NCBI RefSeq assembly: GCF_933775445.1
Contig: NC_065876.1
Location: forward strand, 4,836,001 to 4,900,000
DNA: 64,000 bases
Source: Argentina anserina
Taxonomy: Eukaryota; Streptophyta; Magnoliopsida; Rosales; Rosaceae
Reading direction: 5' to 3'
Shown piece after piece: positions 36,680 to 46,563 of this stretch. Numbering within the stretch: position 1 is the first letter of the stretch; each line of letters starts with the position of its first letter. The notes under the pieces were generated by a model, which saw only the letters and a list, made by a program, of their open reading frames with translations, was not told where the DNA came from and did no database searches. The position numbers and the translations under genes were made by a program.

Positions 36680-37540
36680 TAATTTATAAAAAACTCATTT
36701 TCTAATTTAATATAATAAATTAAGACAAAAAGTTACAAATAATGACCACATAATGACAAATTGATATATCTCATGTGATATTTTACTTTTTTACCCTTTT
36801 AGCCAATCACATTTAAGAGAATTCAAAATACATTCTCACTACTGCATATCACATCTACATGTGTACATATTATTGTTGACTAAGAAGCTACATATTACTG
36901 TTGACTAAGAAGTTACCTGCTACTGTCGACTAAAAATATATCTGCTACTGTTGACTGAGAAACTAGCTTATACTGTCAATTATGAAACTAACAGCTACTA
37001 TTTAATTAAGCAACCTACTACAGTTGAGTATGAAACTAGTTGCTACTATTGACTTGAAATGTGCTATTGTCGGCTGGGAATGTACATGTTACTATCGACT
37101 ATGAATCTAATTGTTAATATTGACTATAAAACTAAATGCTACTGTGGTTTTTGATGAGCAAAATTCAAAATTTCAAAGTTTTTCAAAACATATGTAATAT
37201 AGTACTTAAATGAAAGCCTGTGATGTAAGGAACAATTTTATATATTGGCTCATCTCTAAATTGTTAGTGGTTTGGCCGAAAAATCAAAATTGCTGGAAAA
37301 AAAACTAAAATATAAGGAGAGAGAACTTGTTAGATTTGTGAGTGTCAGCTCGTTAATTTTAACGAAAATAGTGGTAATTTAGACATTTCAGCATTAATTA
37401 ATTAATCAGATTTTTGTCTACTCATTTTGAAGTTTGGACTTATATCATAATTTGTATAAGAAATATAAAAAGTAAGTTTTTAGTCAATTTAAATATTATA
37501 TAATATTATTAAGTAATTTTTTAATATATTAAAATGCTTC
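36680..37540. repeat. Unnamed repeat, second copy (with TACTGTCGACT array)
   Basis: It aligns with 22125-22870 in the same order: the AAAATTTACAAATAATGACC-like block, the approx. 24-bp array (36870-37145), GTTTTTGATGAGCAAAATT, then ATTGGCTCA and AAAAACTAAA blocks. Direct repeats of about 90 bp (36551-36640 and 37527-37622, with AATGCTTGTAATGAAA and CCTATCTA) flank this copy. I cannot assign a superfamily. Confidence 0.65.
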
Positions 37541-37944
37541 TAATGAAACATGACATGAAACGTAGCAGAGTAGTTCTACCTTATTTTTTAAACCTATCTA
37601 AATATATGACCGTAGATCTTAAGGATTAAAATATCATATCTATTGATACTTTGAAAATGAGACGTATCCGAAATATCATAGATATATGATACTCCCTTCC
37701 GATTCAATATATAGGTCATTCTAAGAAGTTAGTTTTGTAACTTGTCCTTCTTATTTTGTCCATGAGCCACAATAAATGGCAAAGATTGAGAAGTAAATAT
37801 AATTAAGAGTAATAAAGTCTTAATTAAGGGTTAAATGGTCATTAACATTGTTTATTAATCCATATGCAAACTCTTAGACCTATATATTGAATTGAAAGAA
37901 GTAGATAAAGAGTCCTACTCAAGAAAATTATACTTTAATGACGT

Positions 37945-38160
37945 GGGGATCACATAGTTATCATAATATGTTTACAACAGTTCTATAAACATTCGGAATT
38001 TTTCACAACATATAGTTATAATTGATTTCTTTCCAATTTCACAAGCATTGATAATTACTTGTATTCCCTTTCAATCAAAAAAATATATTACTCGTATTCC
38101 CTAATACCGAGGTGATGAGAACTCATCACCTGTATTATCCTTTTATTTTCTTTTTTTAAT
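37945..38160. repeat. Repeat block matching 33756-33935
   Basis: Second copy of the block described at 33756. It contains a small insertion near 38065-38095. Downstream, 38500-38600 also resembles 35745-35850 (GACGAATATTGTGAA and ACTAGTTCAATTGACCTC). Confidence 0.8.
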
Positions 38161-38667
38161 GTCACCTTCTTCCACCCCTTCCATTTATTAATTATTCATG
38201 AAGGTGGGAGCTAATTACAATTTCTAAGTTGATAGATCGTGTTTTAGGAGTCCCATCACTCCCATGTTGATGGATCATGAAGTCCGGATCCTAAGAAAAT
38301 GTCAGTGAGCCAAAAAAATTAAAAAATTGTATATCATATTTTCTATTCATATTGATTACCCTATTAATAAAATATTATTTCATATGAAAATACCTTTATT
38401 TTTTGGTTAGCACATGACAATACCTTACTTGAATAACATCCCTTTATAATGAGGTTGGCGGTCTCTTTCAATTGTTAATGATATCATTTCTTTCTGATTA
38501 TACGAGACGAATATTGTGAACACTTAGGGGGAACGGATAACTTATATATATATATATATATAATCTCAATTATAAAATGACTAGTTTAATTGACCTCAGC
38601 ATATATATATATATATATATATTATTATCTATAACCTAAGTATTAAATGACTAGTTCAATTGACCTC

Positions 38668-38672
<5 letters not shown>

Positions 38673-38723
<51 letters not shown>
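38673..38723. repeat. (TA)n microsatellite
   Basis: A run of about 25 TA units. Shorter TA runs lie at 38541-38562 and 38601-38621. It lies next to the Copia insertion site, whose TSD is TATAT. Confidence 0.95.
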
Positions 38724-38726
<3 letters not shown>

Positions 38727-38754
38727 CTTGGGGTTATAGATAATATATATATAT

Positions 38755-38939
38755 TGTTTGAGGATGAAATACTTGTATATTATTGAATGATATGGGGGCC
38801 TATATATAGGCATTTACAACACCACAATCCCGTAGGATTCGGAGTCCTAATCTACTACGGAGATGCTAATCTATCTCCTAACAGGAAACCTATTAGGCTA
38901 AGACACACACAAGGGTAGAATAGTAATTCTCCCGGAACA
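38755..38939 (-). repeat. 3' LTR of the Copia element
   Basis: 185 bp, identical to the other LTR except at two sites. On the minus strand it follows the polypurine tract. It contains a TATATATAGG-type segment near 38800. Confidence 0.95.
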
Positions 38940-38951
38940 CTCCCCCTTGTG
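38940..38951 (-). other. Polypurine tract of the Copia element
   Basis: Minus-strand AAGGGGGAG lies directly before the 3' LTR, where plus-strand DNA priming starts in LTR elements. The same motif precedes the separate LTR at 54045. Confidence 0.85.
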
Positions 38952-39126
38952 TCGCATGCCTAGGTTGCATGGTGCACACATCGTTGCCTCGGTAAAAACC
39001 TTGTCAAGCAAAACAAAAACCTCTTGGGTAAAACAAAAGCTTGATCGAAGGGAAAAAGAGCACAACGCACCAACTACTTAAGGATCTTAACATGTGATGT
39101 AGACTCCCCCTGAAGTCTACCAAACT

Positions 39127-42100
39127 CTAGTGTTCCGATAAACGACGCATGCCAATGCTCTTCACATGTTTCACAAAAGTAGATTTAGGCAAAGACTTGG
39201 TGAACAAATCCGCAACATTGGATTCTGAACTCACTTGATTGATCTGAACATTCAAGAACTTCTGTTGTTGAACGTTGTAGAAGAACTTAGGCGAAATATG
39301 CTTGGTGTTGTCTCCCTTGATGAAACCTAACTTCGTCTGCTCTATGCAAGCAGCATTATCTTCATAAATGCACGTAGGTTGATCAGTTGTAGAGACTAAT
39401 CCACAAGAATCACGAATATGGCGAACAAGTGATCGTAGCCAAACACATTCTTTCACTGCTTCATGGAGAGCGATGATCTCTGCGTGATTCGAAGAAGTAG
39501 CAACAAGAGATTGCTTTGTGGATCTCCAAGATATCGCCGTATTCCCAATGGTAAACACATAACCGGTTTGAGAACGAGCCTTGTGAGGGTCAGAGAGGTA
39601 CCCTGCGTCGGCATAACCAACTAACAAGTTGTTTGGAGTCTTTGCATCGGGGGAAAGAGCTGCACGGGACCGGTGGCTGCTCTCGGCACCGCGCACGGTC
39701 TCCACGCCATGGCGGCCGGCGGCGTCGCTGCGGCGTACAGCGGCAAGGCCGGGGTCGGTGACGGCGGTGGTGTGGGGAGATACCGTGGCGGTGTTCTCTC
39801 TGCAATAGGGGTAGAACAATCCCATGTCAAGGGAACCTTTCAAGTATCGAAACAAATGCTTGATTCCATTCCAATGACGTAGCGTAGGTGCGGAGCTAAA
39901 TCTAGCCAATAAGTTCACTGCGAAAGATATGTCCGGTCTAGTGCATTGAGCAAGATACAATAGTGCCCCAATCGCACTAAGGTATGGAACTTCAAGACCA
40001 AGAACGTCTTCATCATCCTCTTTAGGACGGAAGGGATCCTTCTTGATATCTAGACTTCGGACGACCATGGGAGTAGACAATGGACTGCATAGATCCATAT
40101 TGAAACGTCGAAGCATCTTCTGCGTGTAATTTGACTGATGCACCAAGATGCCGTCGGCCCTATGCACAAGCTCAAGGCCGAGACAGAATTTCGTCCTCCC
40201 TAGGTCTTTCATCTCAAATTCCGACTTCAGATAAGACACGGTCTCTTCAATCTCATCAAGAGTGCCGATTATGTTCATGTCATCAACGTAGACCGCAACG
40301 ATGACGAATCCGGAATTTGTCTTTCGTATGAACACGCATGGGCATAGTTCATCATTCTTGTAACCCCTTCTCACCAAGTATTGATGCAACCGATTGTACC
40401 ACATTCTTCCGGATTGCTTTAACCCGTACAACGAACGACGTAATCTGACTGCATGAGCACTCCGTGGTCTGGAGGCACTTGATGGAGGTAAAGGTAGTCC
40501 CTCAGGAGCTTTCATGTATATCTCTGCGTCAAGATCCCCATAGAGATAAGCTGTGACCACATCCATAAGCTGCATGTTTAGTCTTTCGGACACTACCAGA
40601 CTAATAAGGTAGCGGAAGGTAATGATGTCCATAACAGGAGAATAAGTCTCTTCATAGTCAATACCAGGTCGTTGTGAGAATCCTTGCGCCACGAGTCTTG
40701 CCTTATAACGCACGATCTCGTTCATCTCATTTCGCTTACGAACGAAGACCCATTTATGTCCAACAGGTTTGACATCTCTTGGAGTCAATTCAACCTTTCC
40801 GAAGACTTCTCGCTTCGCTAATGAGTCAAGTTCTGCCTGGATTGCTTCCTTCCACTTCGGCCAATCTGCTCTGCGTTCGCATTCAACTACAGAGCGAGGT
40901 TCAACGTCGTCTTCAGATATGATCTCAAGTGCGACGGAATAAGCGAAAACGTCATCAATGCATGTGGTGGCTCGGTTTCGGACCGACTGCTCACTTGTGT
41001 AGTTCACTGAGATTTCGTTGTTCTCTGGCATCAAACAAGGTTCCATAGCGTCCCACGGAAACACTTGAGTTGATTCATGGACATAGCTGTAATCAGAGAC
41101 AACTTCATACGATGGTGATTCATCGTTGATGACGCGCTGTGCCTTAGTCATTCGCTTCTTTCTAGGTTTTGAATCCCTAGAGTTTATCGGTCTTTCCCTT
41201 TTTCTTTGAGGAGCCGAGGCCGAAGCTGCTCCATGCTGGGCCATCTCAGCATCGTCGCCACAAAGGGCGCCGGCAACACCACGGCGTACGGTGGTGCCGC
41301 CGTCGGCCTCCGTCCCACTGTCAGGGGCGGTGCCAACGTTGCTAGGTCCAGGAGCTTGTCTTCCACGCCCGTATTTCGGGACATCCAACCGTGCCGGTAC
41401 GTTCGCAGCGGGTATGTTTGATCTCGTCACTTTAGCAATATCTACAAAGCCGTCGGGCATCGAATCCGCGACTTTCTGGAGGTCGATAATGCGTTGCACT
41501 TCTAACTCACTTTGAGCAGTGCGGGGATCATAATGAGACATAGTGGGGACACACCACGTCAATTCCTGACGTTCATTTGGAATGATAACATTTCCATCTC
41601 CCCCTAACGACGGGAAGCATGTCTCATCAAAGTGACAATCTGCAAATCTTGCAGTAAAGAGATCTCCGGTGGTTGGTTCTAAGTAGCGGACAATCGTTGG
41701 GGAATTATAGCCAACATAGATACCTAATCGTCTCTGAGGACCCATCTTAGTACGCAGCGGAGGCGTAATAGGCACATAAACGGCGCAACCAAAGATGCGT
41801 AAGTGTGAAATATTGGGTTCGTAACCAGTTACCATCTGGTACGCACTAAACGCTTGGTTAACCGCGGGTCGGAAACGAATGAGTGTCGCTTCATGCAACA
41901 CTGCATATCCCCACGCAGAGACCGGCAGGTTAGTACCCATAACCATTGCCCGAGCAACAAGCTGAATACGCTTGATGGTAGCCTCTGCTAGACCGTTCTG
42001 TGAATGAACATGAGGAACGGGATGTTCAACTTCGATCCCAATAGACATGCAGTAATCATCAAAAGTTTTGGAGGTGAATTCTCCAGCATTATCCAAACGA

Positions 42101-43113
42101 ATGGATTTGATAGTATAATCGGGGTGGTGAGCCCGAAGTTTGATGATCTCAGCTAATAACTTAGCAAATGCAGCATTCCTTGTGGATAGCAATGCGACGT
42201 GTGACCAACGCGTCGATGCATCAACCAATACCATAAAATATCGAAAAGGTCCGCATTCTGGTTGAATAGGTCCACAAATGTCACCTTGGATACGTTGTAA
42301 GAATGGAATGTTCTCGGTTGAAGCCTTAGCAAAAGAAGGACTTCCTTGAAATTTAGCAAGAGAACAAGCTTTGCAAAATGAGCGATGGGCATCAGAGATT
42401 GCCATGGAGGCATGTGAAAGCACGGGAGGCATCACAAGCTCCTGTGAAGGAGGGGATGCCGCCACCGACGGCATGAAAGACGTGGAGCTGCCGAGTGAGG
42501 CATGCTCGGCCTCACCATGCGGTGCATGGGTCGGCACGGCCTCACCGTGCGGAGCACGGGTGAGGTGATCCTCCAATCGCTTCCGGGACTTGAAAAATGG
42601 ATGACCATGTGAATTCTTAAGAATTCTAATCATCATATCACGTCCAGGGTGCCCGAGACGGGCATGCCAAAGCATATAAGAGTCCGAATCACAAAAGTTG
42701 CGTTCAACCGCATATGATTCAAAGATCCGAATGGAAGTAAGATACAAACCATTCCCAAGACTCTTCATCTTCTCTAAGATGCGGCGATGACCTGCTTTCT
42801 CAGAGGTAACGCAAAGATATTCCCCTCCATTCTCAACATAAGTATCGAGGTGAAAACCATTGGCACGTATGTCCTTAAAACTTAGCAAGGTGCGGGGAGA
42901 CTTCGGCGCATAAAGAGCGTCTACGACGTTAAGAGTCGTACCATTAGGCAACATGAAAGAAGCAGTGCCTCTTCCTTGAATGATGGATTTCGAGCCAATC
43001 ATTGTAGTCATCGAAGAAGTCGAAAACACTAGATCCGTGAACAACTGCCTGTGCCGTAGGACAGTGTGGGTGGTTCCGCAATCAGCTAGACATTCGATTT
43101 CACCGCGGGACAT
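39127..43113 (-). CDS. Copia pol polyprotein (protease-integrase-RT-RNase H)
   Basis: An uninterrupted 1328-residue ORF. The protease active-site block ADCGTTHT is at residues 10-17. The integrase zinc-binding part (WHARLGHPGRD, then FCKAC) is split by an unusually long, repeat-containing linker with two HAPHGEA-like units. The integrase core shows GDICGP, RLDNAGEF and NGLAEA (D,D,E). RT begins near residue 745, with KARLVAQGFSQ, DVVTAYLYGDLD and the YVDDMN active site. RNase H follows with YADAGYLSDP, TGYVF and NHAEIIALHEAVKE. The ATG is preceded directly by TTTTGTAG, a good 3' splice site, and there is no gag in frame upstream. A GC-rich insertion before the RNase H motif (39620-39800) is absent from the decayed copy. 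Confidence 0.95.
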   Translation of the reverse strand: MSRGEIECLADCGTTHTVLRHRQLFTDLVFSTSSMTTMIGSKSIIQGRGTASFMLPNGTTLNVVDALYAPKSPRTLLSFKDIRANGFHLDTYVENGGEYLCVTSEKAGHRRILEKMKSLGNGLYLTSIRIFESYAVERNFCDSDSYMLWHARLGHPGRDMMIRILKNSHGHPFFKSRKRLEDHLTRAPHGEAVPTHAPHGEAEHASLGSSTSFMPSVAASPPSQELVMPPVLSHASMAISDAHRSFCKACSLAKFQGSPSFAKASTENIPFLQRIQGDICGPIQPECGPFRYFMVLVDASTRWSHVALLSTRNAAFAKLLAEIIKLRAHHPDYTIKSIRLDNAGEFTSKTFDDYCMSIGIEVEHPVPHVHSQNGLAEATIKRIQLVARAMVMGTNLPVSAWGYAVLHEATLIRFRPAVNQAFSAYQMVTGYEPNISHLRIFGCAVYVPITPPLRTKMGPQRRLGIYVGYNSPTIVRYLEPTTGDLFTARFADCHFDETCFPSLGGDGNVIIPNERQELTWCVPTMSHYDPRTAQSELEVQRIIDLQKVADSMPDGFVDIAKVTRSNIPAANVPARLDVPKYGRGRQAPGPSNVGTAPDSGTEADGGTTVRRGVAGALCGDDAEMAQHGAASASAPQRKRERPINSRDSKPRKKRMTKAQRVINDESPSYEVVSDYSYVHESTQVFPWDAMEPCLMPENNEISVNYTSEQSVRNRATTCIDDVFAYSVALEIISEDDVEPRSVVECERRADWPKWKEAIQAELDSLAKREVFGKVELTPRDVKPVGHKWVFVRKRNEMNEIVRYKARLVAQGFSQRPGIDYEETYSPVMDIITFRYLISLVVSERLNMQLMDVVTAYLYGDLDAEIYMKAPEGLPLPPSSASRPRSAHAVRLRRSLYGLKQSGRMWYNRLHQYLVRRGYKNDELCPCVFIRKTNSGFVIVAVYVDDMNIIGTLDEIEETVSYLKSEFEMKDLGRTKFCLGLELVHRADGILVHQSNYTQKMLRRFNMDLCSPLSTPMVVRSLDIKKDPFRPKEDDEDVLGLEVPYLSAIGALLYLAQCTRPDISFAVNLLARFSSAPTLRHWNGIKHLFRYLKGSLDMGLFYPYCRENTATVSPHTTAVTDPGLAAVRRSDAAGRHGVETVRGAESSHRSRAALSPDAKTPNNLLVGYADAGYLSDPHKARSQTGYVFTIGNTAISWRSTKQSLVATSSNHAEIIALHEAVKECVWLRSLVRHIRDSCGLVSTTDQPTCIYEDNAACIEQTKLGFIKGDNTKHISPKFFYNVQQQKFLNVQINQVSSESNVADLFTKSLPKSTFVKHVKSIGMRRLSEH

Positions 43114-44079
43114 CTACAAAATGACAATTAAGAGAGTCAGCGACACGGGAACAATTCTATACAATACGCCGTAGGATATTGTAAGAAAGGGAATCGGAAC
43201 GAAGGTCGATCCCATCGAATGTATCACATGGCAATAGTACTACATTCTTCAACTAAAGAGTTGGAAATCATGGTATTGAAGCAGTGAAATACCAAACAGT
43301 AAACGAGGGTGGTATAAACCATCCAAAAATGGTGTGGAAACACACACGAAGAGTACCGGTGAGTGCATATAACGGACTTGGAGAAAACCGGAAAAACAAA
43401 CCGGAAAACCATGTCAAAAGAACTCTAAACCGGGTGAATTTTGGACGAGGAAAACGTGGCAGCAGGGGCTGCTGCAATATGCCGGAAGAATCACGAGAAA
43501 ACGACGAAAAAATCGTCGAAAAACTCGGTGGAAAACCGGCGGCACCTATTTCCGGAAAAACCGGCCGGCGGCTGTCGAAACTGGCCGGTATGGAGGCCGG
43601 GACTTCAGGTCCGACAGGGGACGCCGGCAGGAGCCGAGTGGCGGTGCCGGAAACTCCGGGAAATGGCCGGAAGACGGCGAATACGCCGGCAAAACGTGCC
43701 TGAAACGCCGTAATAGTAACCGGGGCCGGCCAAGGCAAAACGACGTCGATTTTCGACGTTCCGAGGTTCGTTTTCCGAATTTTAAGTTCCAAATTCACAA
43801 TGTAGTGCTATTGGGGTCCCATGTGACCCAAAAGCGTCCAATTTAAAAACCACGTGAGTTGCACACGTTGATCATCATGCTAAGTGTCGGATAAATAAAA
43901 TTCTCAAAGAGATCGTCTTGTAAGCAAGAATTGAGAAATTTGATTGAATGCCAATCTTTAATACATCACACATGAACTTCTAATTCCAAAATCAAAAGAC
44001 TATTACAAAGTCAATGAAAATAACAATGGCGGTCGGCCATAACAATACTTGAATCATAACGCTAAAGAAGCGAAAACGA
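43114..44079 (-). other. Non-coding gag-pol spacer of the Copia element
   Basis: 966 bp between the gag stop and the pol ATG. It is GC-rich in the middle (43440-43740, many CCGG motifs) and ends on the minus strand with TTTTGTAG/ATG. The decayed element at 23.5-29.6 kb has a spacer at the same place (about 390 bp, AT-rich), after a gag that ends with the same TPDFD-stop. A readthrough or frameshift fusion is not possible across this distance, so pol needs another expression route. Confidence 0.75.
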
Positions 44080-45147
44080 CTAATCAAAGTCGGGAGTATC
44101 CATGGTAGCAACCGGAGGCCTAGCTTTAGAAGCAAGGGGCTCGGGTTTCATGGAGATATGGTGAGTCTCGATCTCATGGTCCTCATCCACATGATTCGAT
44201 TCGGGTTGTAGAAACTTCTTGTAGGCGGAGTAAGCCTTGATCATCTCTTTGCTAGCGCGACAATCGCGATTAAAGTGCTTAAAGGAGCCACATTTGAAGC
44301 ATGGAGACATGCCATTACCGGAAGTGGAGGCATTAGGAGGTGCACGGCCTCCTTGGAGTGTGGGACGGTGACGGCCTCCCCCTGAGGGTGCGGCGCCGCC
44401 ACCATCACGGGTCCATGTATTGGACCGAGGCCGAGATCGGCCTTGTTGCCTCCCACTACGAGAGTTGTTATTTTGGTGCTGATATGGAGCGTTCCTTGAT
44501 TGATTCTTTTGCTTAGGAGCTTTCCCATAGTTAGCTTGTGGCGTAGAAATTCTTTTAGTGCCAACAGGTCTATTGTTGTTGTTGAGGAGAATCTCAGAAT
44601 GTCTCTCCTTCTTAGCTAAGAGTGCCATTAGGTCGGCAAAAGACCAGATCTTCCCTTCCTCTACATGAGTGCGGTACGTATGAGCTTGAACCTCATAGTT
44701 GATTGGAAACGTGTCCAATGTCTGATTGAGAAGATCTAGGTCGGTCTTGATGACACCAACAGTGCCAAGATCGGATTGCAAGCATAGCATATCCTGATTG
44801 AAATCATTCACTCTCTTATAGTCCAATAGACGGATGTTATCCCATCTAACGGTCAATTCAGGAAGGAGCTTATCATGAACGTTGTTGTACCACAAGCGTA
44901 GTTTGTCCCATAATTCTTTAGGATCTTTTACGTTCAAGTATTGCCTCTTGAGAGTTGCATGGATGTGACGTCTCATAAAGATGAGAGTCTGAGTCTTAGC
45001 CATGGGTGGGAAATCAGCAAGAGGGTCGGCAAACATGCCTTCAATCCCTCGGCTCTCGAAAGCGAGTTCCATGTCGGAAACCCAGCGGTGGTATTCCTTT
45101 CCTTCTAGATCAAGAAGGCCAAATTCCGGTCGAGATGGCGATGACAT
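44080..45147 (-). CDS. Copia gag
   Basis: 355 residues, intact. The N-terminal EYHRWVSDMELAFESRGI and KELWDKL blocks are typical of plant Copia capsid (UBN2-type) proteins. A basic, Gly/Arg-rich stretch follows, then a CCHC zinc knuckle CFKCGSFKHFNRDC at about residues 283-296, and the C-terminal TPDFD. Gag packages element RNA into cytoplasmic particles. The ATG is preceded directly by TTTGTAG, a candidate splice acceptor. The knuckle identifies it as nucleocapsid-containing gag, ending before pol. Confidence 0.93.
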   Translation of the reverse strand: MSSPSRPEFGLLDLEGKEYHRWVSDMELAFESRGIEGMFADPLADFPPMAKTQTLIFMRRHIHATLKRQYLNVKDPKELWDKLRLWYNNVHDKLLPELTVRWDNIRLLDYKRVNDFNQDMLCLQSDLGTVGVIKTDLDLLNQTLDTFPINYEVQAHTYRTHVEEGKIWSFADLMALLAKKERHSEILLNNNNRPVGTKRISTPQANYGKAPKQKNQSRNAPYQHQNNNSRSGRQQGRSRPRSNTWTRDGGGAAPSGGGRHRPTLQGGRAPPNASTSGNGMSPCFKCGSFKHFNRDCRASKEMIKAYSAYKKFLQPESNHVDEDHEIETHHISMKPEPLASKARPPVATMDTPDFD

Positions 45148-45493
45148 CTACAAACACGAATACAGAATCGATTAGATTCAAGTATAATAGGAATTAGAAG
45201 GGGTGACGTATATGGTCACAAGAAGAATCGATGCAAACGGCGATACTCATGATCACACCCAAAACAGCGGTGCACTCAGGCGACCACACGAAAATCGATT
45301 AACTTCCCTTTCAAAACAATCGTGACTCCCCCAGGACCGTCACACAGAAAACATCGACCAAGAGGGGAAACCCATCCCTCTATAGTCTCATCGGCGTTAT
45401 AAGAAAGGCCGGAATTAAGACAAGAAGAAGGCTAATAGCGCCCGATATAATATATCTATACGTTCAAAAGCGGGAACGTTTATAAATATTTAC
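45148..45493 (-). promoter_or_regulatory. Candidate leader intron before gag (Copia element)
   Basis: Minus-strand CCCAAG/GTAAATATTT at 45493 is a good 5' splice site, and GTTTGTAG/ATG at 45148 is a good 3' splice site. Using this donor with the acceptor at 43114 instead would skip gag and place pol first. The decayed copy has a comparable pair: CTG/GTAAAT at 24106 and TATGTAG/ATG at 24651. This is inferred from sequence only. Confidence 0.5.
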
Positions 45494-45604
45494 CTTGGGA
45501 GGTTTGTAGTATACGGGAGTAGCTTCTCTTGAGCGAAGTCCTTGCTTGTGATTTTCACGTCTCTTGCGTGAATATGCGGGAGGAGCAATTTTGAATGCTT
45601 TGAG

Positions 45605-45765
45605 GCGAGCAGCAGGTGCGGCGAGCGGCGAGCAGCGAGCGGCGAATGCGGCGAGCGGCGAGCAGCGAATGCGGCGAGCGGCGAGCAGCAGGGCTGCGGG
45701 CAGGGGCTGCAGGGCTGCGGGCAGGGGCTGCAGGGCTGCGGAGGCTTGCGAGGGGCAGGGACTGC
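45605..45765. repeat. GC-rich tandem repeats in the Copia leader
   Basis: Repeats of GCGGCGAGCGGCGAGCAGC type are followed by copies of GGGCTGCGGGCAGGGGCTGCA. This is a sharp GC island in AT-rich surroundings. It gives an open plus-strand frame with low-complexity Ala/Gly/Arg content that I do not call a gene. The decayed copy also has a GC-rich leader (23780-24075). Confidence 0.85.
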
Positions 45766-45853
45766 GGCGGCAGGGGGGGCTGGAGGGAAGAAGAGAAAAA
45801 AATTTCGGAAGGCTCTAAAAGATTCAGGGTTTTAGGGCTTCGTGTTGATAACG

Positions 45854-46038
45854 TGTTTGAGGATGAAATACTTGTATATTATTGAATGATATAGGGGCCT
45901 ATATATAGGCATTTACAACACCACAATCCCGTAGGATTCGGAGTCCTAATCTACTACGGAGATGCTAATCTATCTCCTAACAGGAAACCTATTAGGCTAA
46001 GACACACAAAAGGGTAGAATAGTAATTCTCCCGGAACA
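45854..46038 (-). repeat. 5' LTR of the Copia element
   Basis: 185 bp, TG...CA. On the minus strand it is followed at once by CGTTATCAACACG, the position of the primer-binding site. The tRNA that would match is not clear to me. Confidence 0.93.
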
Positions 46039-46389
46039 TATATATTATTATAAACTATTATATATTACAGGTCAATAGCTTATAGTTTGGGTCTGTCCGC
46101 AGTACCAAGTACCAACCAATATAATACAGGTCCGTCATTAAAATCAAGCCCACCCCGCGGCTCGCCTTAGTGTTAGGTGCTGTAAATACGTGTTATGGAC
46201 CTCACTGACATCAAGTACGTGTAGCTGCTATGCAACATTAAAAGTTCACTGAACTTGTTATGGTGGTATCCTGCATGTAGACAATATTCGCATATAGGTC
46301 AATTGAACTAGTCATTTAATTTTGGGGATTATTACTCATTTAGTCTCAGCTACTGACTGTACATGTTGTTGGGTGTGAATAATTGCATG

Positions 46390-46563
46390 TGTCACACCCT
46401 AATCCGGAGAACACTCCCTGTGTATTCAAGTTTGAAAGTAAATCACCCCTGATTTATTAGTTCCATTCTGATAAAATGTTGGTTTTCTTTATCATATAAA
46501 TTGGAATTAACTCACTCCCTCACTCGGAAAAAAAAACTAAGTTCTCCGGATTATGGTGTGACA
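46390..46563. mobile_element. Small MITE, about 174 bp
   Basis: Terminal inverted repeats TGTCACACCCTAATCCGGAG and its complement (CTCCGGATTATGGTGTGACA) match over 19 of 20 positions. The interior is non-coding. The TSD is unclear. Confidence 0.8.

Larger units (their letters stand above)
38755..46038 (-). mobile_element. Full-length young Ty1/Copia retrotransposon, 7284 bp
   Basis: LTRs of 185 bp lie at 38755-38939 and 45854-46038, both TG...CA and differing at only 2 positions. The element is flanked by a 5-bp TSD TATAT (38750-38754, 46039-46043). It is on the minus strand, so the 5' LTR is on the right. Internal order is: leader with a GC-rich repeat, gag ORF, about 1-kb spacer, pol ORF (PR-INT-RT-RH), 3' UTR, then the polypurine tract AAGGGGGAG. 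Both ORFs are open, so it may be or recently have been mobile. The short LTRs and separate gag and pol ORFs are notable. I do not assign a Copia lineage. Confidence 0.95.

Noticed and set aside
39673..39882. Plus-strand ORF opposite the Copia RNase H region
   Set aside because: It is a shadow of the GC-rich segment inside the long open pol frame.
43284..43798. ORFs on both strands in the Copia gag-pol spacer
   Set aside because: Low-complexity GC-rich (CCGG) sequence without any domain; the spacer of the decayed copy is AT-rich and has no matching frame.
45841..45853. Initiator tRNA-Met primer-binding site after the Copia 5' LTR
   Set aside because: The usual TGGTATCAGAGC is absent; the sequence is CGTTATCAACACG, so I did not assign a tRNA.
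45564..45885. Plus-strand Ala/Gly/Arg-rich ORFs at the Copia leader
   Set aside because: They arise from GC-rich tandem repeats on the strand opposite to the element's own genes.
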